64,000 nt of DNA, taken from assembly GCF_007828045.1 (NCBI RefSeq), contig NZ_VITN01000003.1, positions 62,001-126,000 on the forward strand, read 5' to 3'. The position numbers and the translations under genes were made by a program. Numbering within the stretch: the first letter of the stretch is position 1; every line of letters starts with the position of its first letter. The stretch is from Nitrospirillum amazonense (GTDB lineage Bacteria; Pseudomonadota; Alphaproteobacteria; Azospirillales; Azospirillaceae). Below are positions 37,479 through 45,126 of this stretch, piece after piece. The notes below the pieces were generated by a model. The model saw only the letters and a list, made by a program, of their open reading frames with translations, made no database searches and was not told the origin of the DNA.

Positions 37479-38690
37479 TCAGCTGGCCCGCTTCACCTGC
37501 ACCACGGTCTGTTGCGGCTCGTTGTGCAGCACCGCCTGGTCGAAATCGCGCAGGTTGTTGGTGCGGATGAGGGAGCGCACCGCCTTCACATAGACCGGAC
37601 CCAGCTCGGAATACTTATCCAGCGTATTCAGCAGCAGCATGGTGTCCAGCGGCTTGCCCTGGCGGCGCAGGGTGGCACGGGTGGCACGGAACTGGGCGTA
37701 GGCGTCGTGCGTGTTCAGGTTCTGCATGTAGACGCGCACGCATTCCAGCAGATCCTCGAACTTGCGGAAGCGTGAGGTGTCGCCGGGGTGACGGTTGCGG
37801 GGGGTGATGCCCTCCTTCTCCTCTTCCGACCAGGTCAGCTGGCCGAACAGGGCGTTGCCGTGCTGGGCGAAGCGGGAGGTGCCCCAGCCGCTTTCCTCGG
37901 CCGCCTGGGCCAGCGCCATGGACACCGGCACCACGTCCACCCGGCGCAGCAGGGCGTCCAGGTCGATCTTGCGGGCGGGATCCATGCCGTAGCGGACCGC
38001 CAGCCGCGCCACCCACACCTGGTCCAGCGGCGACATGGCCGCACCCGGGGTCGGCGCGGCGTCGGCCGGGGCGGGATCGATAGCGCCATGCGGCGCTACG
38101 CCCGGGGCCGCCGCGCGCAGGGCGGCGGTGACCACCTTGCCGCCGGTGGGTGCACCGGTGGAAGCATTGGAATTGGGTCCACCGGAATTGCTTGGGGCGG
38201 CCTTGGCGGCGGCATCGGCCGGCACGCCCTTCATGCTGTCGCGCAGCGCCATCAGGCGGGCGCGGTCACGCTCGATCTCCTCATTCACCAGCAGCAGCAG
38301 GGGCAGCATGGTGTTCACGAAGATCTGCTTGCGGTCGTCCACGCTGTCCATCTTGCCCAAGTCGCGGGGGAGGCCCGCCAGCACGATGCGGGGCACCGGA
38401 CGCTCGCCGGTGCGCACCTCGTCCAGCGTGAAATTCTTTTCCTTGAACAGGGCCAGCAGGTTCTGCGCATCCAGCTTGGGCTGGACGGTCACGGGCTGTT
38501 GTACCTGAACCACGGCCGGGGCGGCCGGGCGCGTCACGGGAATGATAAAACCGGTGGGTGCCAGAAGCGGACCGCTTCCGGACGCCAGCTCAGCGAGGGT
38601 CAACGGGAACACCGCGAAAACCATCACGAGCACGGAACCAATAGCCAGCCAGCGCTGCGCGGGAATCCCCGCAGTGTCGACCTTCGCCAT
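37479..38690 (-). CDS. Membrane-anchored glucosaminidase-domain protein (Bax-like)
   Basis: This 403-residue protein has one N-terminal membrane helix (about residues 14-35) and a Pro/Ala/Ser-rich periplasmic linker. The C-terminal glucosaminidase domain (about 225-390) contains the catalytic Glu in ALAQAAEESGWGTSRFAQHGNALFG. Relatives such as E. coli Bax are predicted beta-N-acetylglucosaminidases acting on peptidoglycan. It is monocistronic. The frame begins 21 codons upstream; ATG 38690 is placed just before the transmembrane helix. Confidence 0.88.
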   Translation of the reverse strand: MAKVDTAGIPAQRWLAIGSVLVMVFAVFPLTLAELASGSGPLLAPTGFIIPVTRPAAPAVVQVQQPVTVQPKLDAQNLLALFKEKNFTLDEVRTGERPVPRIVLAGLPRDLGKMDSVDDRKQIFVNTMLPLLLLVNEEIERDRARLMALRDSMKGVPADAAAKAAPSNSGGPNSNASTGAPTGGKVVTAALRAAAPGVAPHGAIDPAPADAAPTPGAAMSPLDQVWVARLAVRYGMDPARKIDLDALLRRVDVVPVSMALAQAAEESGWGTSRFAQHGNALFGQLTWSEEEKEGITPRNRHPGDTSRFRKFEDLLECVRVYMQNLNTHDAYAQFRATRATLRRQGKPLDTMLLLNTLDKYSELGPVYVKAVRSLIRTNNLRDFDQAVLHNEPQQTVVQVKRAS

Positions 38691-39002
38691 TAATGAATGC
38701 TCCGAACAGTTACCGAGGAACGTCCAGACGCCCGCCCCATCGATCGCGTCCACAGTTCAGGGACATAGGGCGATCGGGGTACGCGTCCATGGGACGTTTT
38801 TGCTGCCGGAAATCAAATCCGGGATAATCCGTTCAGCCATGCCCAATGGGCCCGCCACTATGTGGGCCATTCTCCAGGCCGGCATGGCTGCACGGTACCT
38901 TACACCGTCGGGGGGGCGCGTCTCTGTCGGTCCCAATCCCCATCAGGTGCCGCCCACCAAACATCCTCCCCGTTCCGATCCGGGGGGTGGGCGGCGCGCA
39001 TA
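38691..39002. other. 312-bp gene-free stretch between nfuA and the glucosaminidase
   Basis: I see no gene. Near the nfuA end a 10-bp stem (GCCGCCCACC 38949-38958 / GGTGGGCGGC 38986-38995) with an inner CCCCG/CGGGG stem forms a strong hairpin without a U-run, a likely transcript end for nfuA. The rest holds the presumed glucosaminidase promoter. Confidence 0.5.
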
Positions 39003-39557
39003 CTAGCGGGCAGCGCGCACTTCGACAACCTCAGGAATGTAGTAACGCAGCATGTTTTCGATGCCGGCCTTCAATGTCGCGGTCGAGCTGGGGCAGCCCG
39101 CGCACGAACCCTTCATGGTCAGGTAGACCACGCCCTTGTCGAAACCGTGGAAAGTGATGTCGCCACCATCCTGCGCCACGGCCGGACGCACGCGGGTGTC
39201 CAGCAATTCCTTGATCTGGGTGATGATCTCGGAATCTTCTTCTTCACCTTCGCTGTGGCCGTCTTCCGCCTCATCCAGCAGGACGGGGCGTTCGGCGGCG
39301 AAATGCTCCATGATCCGGCCCAGGATCTGGGGCTTCAGCGTAAACCAATCCTGGCTTCCGCCCTTGGTAACGGTGACGAAATCACCGCCCAGGAAGACCC
39401 GTTCCACGCCATCGACATCAAACAGCGCCTGCGCCAGGGGAGAGCGGTCGGCGGCCGTCCGGTCGGCGAAATCGGCCGTTCCCCGCGCCAACACCTCCCG
39501 GCCCGGAATGAACTTCAGGGTGGCCGGATTGGGGGTGTCCTCGGTCTGGATGAACAT
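39003..39557 (-). CDS. Fe-S cluster carrier NfuA/NifU-like protein
   Basis: This 184-residue protein joins the Scaffold_NFU_N domain (FIQTEDTPNPATLKFIPG to about residue 90) to a NifU C-terminal domain with the cluster-binding CxxC in MKGSCAGCPSSTATLKAGIE. Such proteins deliver [4Fe-4S] clusters, for instance to MiaB-type enzymes. An acidic linker (GHSEGEEEDSE) separates the domains. ATG 39557 gives the usual MFIQTEDTPNP start; the frame has seven extra codons. Confidence 0.93.
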   Translation of the reverse strand: MFIQTEDTPNPATLKFIPGREVLARGTADFADRTAADRSPLAQALFDVDGVERVFLGGDFVTVTKGGSQDWFTLKPQILGRIMEHFAAERPVLLDEAEDGHSEGEEEDSEIITQIKELLDTRVRPAVAQDGGDITFHGFDKGVVYLTMKGSCAGCPSSTATLKAGIENMLRYYIPEVVEVRAAR

Positions 39558-39740
39558 TCGGAAAACCTTGAAAGACAATACGGAAATGCGGATTTAAAAT
39601 ACGGCAGCGCGCCGTATGTGCACCAGCATTTTAGCCAAAATGGGGCGATTGTCCGCCAATATCAAGGCGTCCCGTCACAGACCCGGTCTGCGCGACCCCG
39701 CGCCGGGACTGGCACGGCCGCAAAACAAGCCGCGAAAACC

Positions 39741-39867
39741 CTCGCAATCGCCTGGAATTAGTGCCTCTGGCGACGCGATGCCGCGCCCGCGATTGCGAGC
39801 GCTGTCGGATTTTAAAAGATCGGATTTTCAAAAGCGGAATGACCCGCCATCACCGCTTTTAAAATCC
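39741..39867. repeat. Two adjacent inverted repeats, each with a 37-bp spacer
   Basis: The first pair is CTCGCAATCGC (39741-39751) and GCGATTGCGAG (39789-39799). The second is GGATTTTAAAAG (39807-39818) and CTTTTAAAATCC (39856-39867). Both are perfect and both spacers are 37 bp. A third TTTTAAAA palindrome follows at 39877-39884. The surrounding 100 bp are AT-rich against a GC-rich genome. They lie upstream of nfuA in the 474-bp gap to uspA. Function unknown. Confidence 0.85.
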
Positions 39868-39940
39868 CGGTCACAGTTTTAAAACAGCCCGCGAAACGAT
39901 CCTTGCAACGCCCTCACCCCACCGCCTCTGCCGCCCTTGA

Positions 39941-40026
39941 TAGGCCCCGACCGGGGCCGCCGGAGCGGGTACCGAAGGGCGGAGCGAGGACAAGCCCGGG
40001 GGCGGATGCCCCGCCGGCGTTTGAGG
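39941..40026 (+). repeat. Structured intergenic repeat, copy D (shortened)
   Basis: This copy lies between nfuA and uspA. Hairpin 1 has wholly different stem bases yet still pairs: GGCCCCGACCGGGGCC (39943-39958). The hairpin 2 region is shortened and diverged with no clear stem. Hairpin 3 is GGGGC-GGAT-GCCCC (39999-40012), and the end is GGCGTTTGAGG. It is recognisable by order and conserved loops. Confidence 0.75.
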
Positions 40027-40031
40027 CATGC

Positions 40032-40544
40032 TTAAGTTATCAAATCCAGCTGCAGGTCATTCAGCGAGCCGGGAACGATGGTGATGGGGATGCGCAGCGT
40101 GCCCGACATCTTGCCCACGATATAGGTAATGAGGGGGCCGGGCCCGGCGGTGCCGGTGCCGGCGGCCAGCACCAGGATAGAGATGGTGGGCTCCTCGGCG
40201 ATCAGGGCCAGCAGCTCGTCGCGGGTGTCGCCCTCGCGCAGATAGATCGCCGGAGGGGAACCGCAGATGTCCACCACGTCACGGGCCAGGCGCTGCAGCA
40301 GCTGCTCCGCCTCCTCCCGTCGTTCCTGGCGCATCAGGTCCTCTACCGCCGCCCAGTGCTGGAAGTCGCCGGGCTCGATGCAGTGCATCAGGGCGACGCG
40401 GCCGCCGGTGCTGCGGGCGCGCCGGGCAGCGTAGTGCAGGGCGACGGTCATCTCCTCCGTCTCGTCCACCACCACCAGGAAGATGCGGGTCTGGCAGGCG
40501 GCGGGAGCGGCGCTCAGCGCGGAGGTGGGATCTTCTGTGGACAT
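40032..40544 (-). CDS. Universal stress protein family protein
   Basis: This 170-residue UspA-fold protein contains RIFLVVVDETEEMTVALHYAARRA near the N-terminus and ISILVLAAGTGTAGPGPLITYIVG near the C-terminus, where ATP-binding Usp proteins have G-x2-G-x9-G(S/T). It lies in a minus-strand run with TIGR02186 and TSUP genes, 43 bp after the former, an association I know from other alphaproteobacteria. The role is unknown. Confidence 0.85.
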   Translation of the reverse strand: MSTEDPTSALSAAPAACQTRIFLVVVDETEEMTVALHYAARRARSTGGRVALMHCIEPGDFQHWAAVEDLMRQERREEAEQLLQRLARDVVDICGSPPAIYLREGDTRDELLALIAEEPTISILVLAAGTGTAGPGPLITYIVGKMSGTLRIPITIVPGSLNDLQLDLIT

Positions 40545-40587
40545 GGGACGCGGCACCCCTCTGCTCAACGATTGGAACGACCAGGCC

Positions 40588-41334
40588 TCAGCCCTTGCGG
40601 AAGACGCTGCCGGCCAGCCAGCCGGCGCCCATCGCCAACAGCACGCCCAGCAGGCCATAGACCAGGCCGTTGTGCTGGGCGAAGTCGAAGATGTCAGCGG
40701 AGAAGCCGATCTTGCTGACGGCCAGCGGCGTGGTCTGAGCCCCCACCACGTCCTGGTCGCGGATAAGGTAGACGCTGACGGTGTACAGCCCGATCGGCAC
40801 GTTGGCCGGAAAGCTGATCGAGGTGCGGAACAGGCGCTGGCCCAGGAAGACCACCTCCCCCACCTCGGTGCCGTACAGCCCCTCGCGCTGCTTGTTGCGG
40901 ATCAGGGCGGCGCGGAATTCCGCCACCGTGGCCGCATCAACATCGGCGCGCGGCAGCATGCGCACATGATCAAGCCCGATTTCGTGGCGCTGGGCAACCG
41001 CCGGCGGCAGCAGCGCATCCAGCGGTTTGTTGCTGGCGACGCCGTAGAAACCGGGCACATGGGAGAATTTCAGGGTCTCGTTATTGATCCAGATGCCGGC
41101 CATGCGGTCCTTGCGCCGCACGGTTTGCGAGGTTTCCGGCCCCTCGATCACCACGGCGACATCGCCGGGCTGGTCGATGGCGCCGAACAGCACCACGTCG
41201 GTGCCGGTGAAACCGGTGGTGATGGCGATCAAATGACTGGACAGGTCGGCCACCAGGGTCTGGGCTCGCGCCGGCGTCCAAATTGCCAGCAACGCCAGCA
41301 CAGCCATCGCCCCGCCCCAGCGCCGCGCCCTCAT
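40588..41334 (-). CDS. TIGR02186 family membrane-associated protein
   Basis: This 248-residue protein has an N-terminal signal peptide (AVLALLAIWTPARAQ), a periplasmic beta-rich region (VADLSSHLIAITTGFTGTDVVLFGAI, VVIEGPE) and one C-terminal membrane helix (LVYGLLGVLLAMGAGWLAGSVF). It matches my memory of the alphaproteobacterial family TIGR02186, which has no assigned function. Its ATG overlaps the stop of the TSUP transporter gene (ATGA), so the two are probably partners. Confidence 0.8.
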   Translation of the reverse strand: MRARRWGGAMAVLALLAIWTPARAQTLVADLSSHLIAITTGFTGTDVVLFGAIDQPGDVAVVIEGPETSQTVRRKDRMAGIWINNETLKFSHVPGFYGVASNKPLDALLPPAVAQRHEIGLDHVRMLPRADVDAATVAEFRAALIRNKQREGLYGTEVGEVVFLGQRLFRTSISFPANVPIGLYTVSVYLIRDQDVVGAQTTPLAVSKIGFSADIFDFAQHNGLVYGLLGVLLAMGAGWLAGSVFRKG

Positions 41335-42254
41335 TTCGGGCCCGCCGTGGTGGTGATGGAATAGAGGTCGTCCGGCGTCAGCACCAGGTCCACCGCCAGC
41401 TTCACGGCCACCCCCAGCACGGTCAGGGCCAGCAGGGCGCGGGCCTGTTCGCCCTTGAGATAGCCGCTGGCCCGCGACCCCAGCTGGGCCCCCAGCACGC
41501 CGCCGATCAGCAGCATCATGGCCAGCAGGATGTCGACCGTGTGGTTGGTGGCGGCCTGAAGGACGGCGGCGACCGCCGTGGTCAGGATGATCTGCAGCAG
41601 CGAGGTGCCGGCCACCAGGGTGGTGGGCATGCCCAGGATGTAGATCATGGCCGGTACCAGCAGGAAACCGCCGCCGATGCCCATGATGGCCACCAGCACG
41701 CCGCCGATGAAGCCGATGCCCACCGGCAGCAGCACGCTGATGTACAGGCGAGAGCGGGGAAAGCGCATCTTGAACGGCAGGCCGTGCAGCCAGGTGTGAT
41801 GGTGCAGCTTGCCCCGCGTCGCCCCCTTGCGCCGGCCGCGGAACAGGGCCCGCACGCTTTCCATCAGCATCAGGCCGCTGATGCCGCCCAGGAAGATGAC
41901 GTAGGACAAGGAGATGACCAGGTCGATATGGCCCAGGCGCTGCAACATGCCGAACAGCAGGACGCCCAGCACGGTGCCGACGATGCCGCCGGCCTGCATC
42001 ACCAGGCCCAGCTTCACATCCACGTTGCGCTTGCGCCAGTGGTACATGACGCCGGAGACGCCGGCCCCCACCAGCTGGTTGGCCTGGGTGCCCACCGCCA
42101 CCGCCGGCGGCACGCCGATGAAGATCAAGAGCGGCGTCATGAGGAAACCGCCGCCCACGCCGAACAGGCCTGACAGGAAGCCGACCATGGCCCCCAGGCC
42201 CAGGACCCAGAAGACGTTGACCGACATCTCGGCGATCGGCAGGTAGATTTGCAT
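41331..42254 (-). CDS. TSUP (TauE/SafE) family membrane transporter
   Basis: This 307-residue protein has about eight membrane segments and the internal repeat typical of TauE/SafE proteins: LGAMVGFLSGLFGVGGGFLMTPLL in the first half and VAIMGIGGGFLLVPAMIYILGM in the second. The family exports sulfite, sulfoacetate and related organosulfur compounds, but specificity is not readable here. A cytoplasmic His/Arg-rich loop (GRRKGATRGKLHHHTWLHG) lies between the halves. It leads a coupled operon with TIGR02186 and uspA. Confidence 0.9.
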   Translation of the reverse strand: MQIYLPIAEMSVNVFWVLGLGAMVGFLSGLFGVGGGFLMTPLLIFIGVPPAVAVGTQANQLVGAGVSGVMYHWRKRNVDVKLGLVMQAGGIVGTVLGVLLFGMLQRLGHIDLVISLSYVIFLGGISGLMLMESVRALFRGRRKGATRGKLHHHTWLHGLPFKMRFPRSRLYISVLLPVGIGFIGGVLVAIMGIGGGFLLVPAMIYILGMPTTLVAGTSLLQIILTTAVAAVLQAATNHTVDILLAMMLLIGGVLGAQLGSRASGYLKGEQARALLALTVLGVAVKLAVDLVLTPDDLYSITTTAGPK

Positions 42255-42401
42255 GGGACCCTTAAGGCGTGCCGGCCATGGGTCCAACTCTACCCGAGCG
42301 GCGGCACGCGGGCCATGGCCCTTGCCGCCGCGCCCAAAGAAAAACGGCACGGGAACGGGCCCCATGCCGTTGATCTCAAAGCACCGGAACCTCCGCGCGG
42401 C

Positions 42402-43400
42402 TCAGGGCCGCAGCAGGCCCACGATGTCCTTCACCTCGGCCATGGTCCGGGCCGCGATCTCGTTGGCCTTGTCGGCCCCCTTGCGCAGGATCCGGTCCAG
42501 CTCGGCCGGGTCGGCCAGCAGCTGGTTCATCTTGTCGGTGATGGGCGACAGCTTGGCCACCGCCAGGTCGCACAGATCGGCCTTGAAGGCGGAGAAGGTG
42601 GCGCCGGCGTGGCGGGACAGGGCATCCTGCTTGGAGATGTTCTCCAGCGCCGCGTAGATGGTGACCAGGTTGTCGGCCTCGGCCCGCTTGGCCAATTCCT
42701 CCAGCGTGGCCGGCAACGGTTCCGGATCGGTCTTGGCCTTGCGGATCTTCAGGGCGATGGCGTCGGCGTCGTCCGTCAGGTTGATGCGGCTGTAATCGGA
42801 CTCGTCCGACTTGCTCATCTTCTTGGTGCCGTCGCGCAGGCTCATCACCCGGGTCGCCTCGCCCAGGATCTGCGGTTCCGGCAGGGGGAACACGTCCTTC
42901 TCATAGAACCGGTTGAAGGCGCCGGCAATGTCGCGGGCCAGTTCCAGGTGCTGCTTCTGGTCCTCGCCCACCGGCACGTGGGTCGCCTTGTACAGCAGGA
43001 TGTCGGCGGCCATCAGCACAGGATAGGCGTAGAGGCCCAGGGCCGCCATGTCCTTCTGCTTGCCCGCCTTCTCCTTGAACTGGGTCATGCGGTTCAGCCA
43101 GCCCATGGGGGTGTGGCAGGAGAAGATCCAGGCCAGTTCGGAATGACCCGACACGGCCGACTGGTTGTAGATCAGGTTGCGGTCGGGATCGATGCCGGCG
43201 GCGATGTAGGCCGCGGCCACGGCGCGGATGTTCTTGGTCAGCGTCGGCGCGTCCTGCGGCAGGGTCAGGGCGTGCAAATCAACGACGCAGAAGATGCATT
43301 CGTACTGGTCCTGCAAGGCCACCCAGTTCCGCAGCGCGCCCAGGTAATTGCCGAGATGGAGCAGGCGGGTCGGCTGCATGCCGGAGAAGATGCGGTTCAT
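42402..43400 (-). CDS. trpS: Tryptophanyl-tRNA synthetase
   Basis: TrpRS charges tRNA-Trp. The 332-residue class I enzyme begins [22 protein letters not shown], with the HIGH-equivalent HLGN. It has the Trp-pocket region [26 protein letters not shown] and KMSKS in [17 protein letters not shown]. Length is normal. It follows murJ by about 100 bp on the same strand, a pairing common in alphaproteobacteria. Confidence 0.97.
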   Translation of the reverse strand: MNRIFSGMQPTRLLHLGNYLGALRNWVALQDQYECIFCVVDLHALTLPQDAPTLTKNIRAVAAAYIAAGIDPDRNLIYNQSAVSGHSELAWIFSCHTPMGWLNRMTQFKEKAGKQKDMAALGLYAYPVLMAADILLYKATHVPVGEDQKQHLELARDIAGAFNRFYEKDVFPLPEPQILGEATRVMSLRDGTKKMSKSDESDYSRINLTDDADAIALKIRKAKTDPEPLPATLEELAKRAEADNLVTIYAALENISKQDALSRHAGATFSAFKADLCDLAVAKLSPITDKMNQLLADPAELDRILRKGADKANEIAARTMAEVKDIVGLLRP

Positions 43401-43499
43401 GGATATGGCCTTGGCAGGAAGATAAAACCGGATGGCGAAAGTAGGGCCCCGGCCCCCTGGCGGTCAAGCCAGGCCGGGGCTCCCCTCACTTCCGCGCCC

Positions 43500-45056
43500 T
43501 CACTTGCGTCTACGCCGCAGGCGCGCCAGGAAGTCGGTGACCACCACGCCCCGCAAGGCCACCACCGCGACGCCGTAGGTCACCAGCCCCGCCGTCACCA
43601 GCCCCGCCAGCGCCGGCACGCGCACCCAGACGCTGTCCACGAAATACGGATCCAGTGCCGTCGCCAGGGGGATAAGGCAGCCCGCCATGACCAGGCTGGC
43701 CGCCAGGATGCGCGGCGCCCGGGTCAGCAGCTGGCGGTCCAGCCGCAGCCAGCCGCGCCGGGCCAGCGACAGGGCCAGCAGGCTGATGTTGCCCCAGGCG
43801 GTGATGGTGCTGGCCAGCGCGATGCCTACATGGGCCAGCGGCGTGTAAAGCGCCAGCACCGTGGCCAGGACCATGTTGCCCGCCAGGGTGGCGATGGCGA
43901 TGCGCATGGGGGTGCGCGTGTCCTGGTGGGCGAAATAAATGGCCGTCAGCACCTTGGAGGCGACATAGGCCGGGATGCCGGGGGCGTAGACGGCCAGGGC
44001 CAGGGCGGTCTGGTGCGCCTCCGCCAGGCCGAAGCGGCCACCATGGAACAGCGCCTTGTAGATGGGCTCCGGCACCAGACCCAGGGCGAAGGCCGCCGGC
44101 AGGGCCAGCAGCAGACCGAACTCGATGCCCCGGCTGACATGGTGGTCGATGGCGTCCCGCTCCCCAGCCTGGACATGGCGGGACAGGGTGGGCAGCAGGG
44201 CCGTGCCGATGGCGATGCCGATGACCCCCAGCGGCAGCTGGTTCAGGCGGTCGGCATAATAAAGGTAGGAGATGGACCCCGAGGGCAGCAGCGAGGCCAC
44301 ATGGGTGCCGATGATCAGGTTGATCTGGATGACGCTGGCGCTGATGGCGCCCGGCACCATCTGGCGGAACAGGCGCTTCAGATCCGGCGTCAGACGTGGC
44401 CAGGTGATGCGCAGCGCCACCCCCGCCCGGTGGCAGGACACCGCCAGCCAGATCATCTGCACCATGCCCGAAATGGTCAGGCCCCAGGCCTGGCCCAAAT
44501 TGGCCTCAAGGTGCAGCCAGACGGTGCAGCCCAAGGCCGCGATCATGCAGATGTTGAAGGCGATGGGCGCCGCCGCCCCCGGCGCGAACCGGCCCAGCGC
44601 GTTCAGCACGCCGGTCTGCAGGGCGGTGATGGAGATGAACATGAGGTAGGGGAAGGTGATGCGCCCCAGCTCCACCAACCGGGAAAAGTGTTCCGGCTGG
44701 TCGGCGTACCCGCTGGCCAAGCCCAGCATCACCCAGGGCATGGCCATCATCACCAGGGCGGTGATGGGCAGCAGCACCAGCACCATGAAGGATAAGGCCT
44801 GGTCGGCGAACTGGTCCGCCGGCCCCCGCCCCCGCGCCTTCAGGTCGGCCGAGTACATGGGCACGAAGCTGACGGTGAAGGCCCCTTCCGCAAACATGGA
44901 ACGGAAGTAGTTGGGCAGGCGCTGCGCCACGATGAAGATGTCGGCCGACACCCCCGCCCCCAGCACCCAGGCGGTCAGCAGGTCACGAATAAACCCGCCG
45001 ACGCGGGAGATGAGGGTGAGGCCGCCGACGGTGGCGGTAGCGCGTGCGAAGCTCAT
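43500..45056 (-). CDS. murJ: Lipid II flippase MurJ
   Basis: MurJ flips the peptidoglycan precursor lipid II across the inner membrane. The 518-residue protein has about 14 hydrophobic helices and family motifs such as TLISRVGGFIRDLLTAWVLGAG, FRSMFAEGAFTVSFVPMYS and SYLYYADRLNQLPLGVIGIA. A basic tail (LARLRRRRK) ends it. It starts 70 bp downstream of glnD in the glnD-murJ-trpS order. Confidence 0.96.
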   Translation of the reverse strand: MSFARATATVGGLTLISRVGGFIRDLLTAWVLGAGVSADIFIVAQRLPNYFRSMFAEGAFTVSFVPMYSADLKARGRGPADQFADQALSFMVLVLLPITALVMMAMPWVMLGLASGYADQPEHFSRLVELGRITFPYLMFISITALQTGVLNALGRFAPGAAAPIAFNICMIAALGCTVWLHLEANLGQAWGLTISGMVQMIWLAVSCHRAGVALRITWPRLTPDLKRLFRQMVPGAISASVIQINLIIGTHVASLLPSGSISYLYYADRLNQLPLGVIGIAIGTALLPTLSRHVQAGERDAIDHHVSRGIEFGLLLALPAAFALGLVPEPIYKALFHGGRFGLAEAHQTALALAVYAPGIPAYVASKVLTAIYFAHQDTRTPMRIAIATLAGNMVLATVLALYTPLAHVGIALASTITAWGNISLLALSLARRGWLRLDRQLLTRAPRILAASLVMAGCLIPLATALDPYFVDSVWVRVPALAGLVTAGLVTYGVAVVALRGVVVTDFLARLRRRRK

Positions 45057-45126
45057 AGTGCTCGCGCATTATCCGAAAACGTGGGCCCACACCAGTGTTG
45101 TTCGTGTGTTCTCAAGCGCCCGGCGC

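Noticed and set aside
42249-44795. An 848-codon plus-strand frame opposite trpS and murJ
   Set aside because: Shadow frame caused by codon bias of the real genes; no motif or ribosome site.
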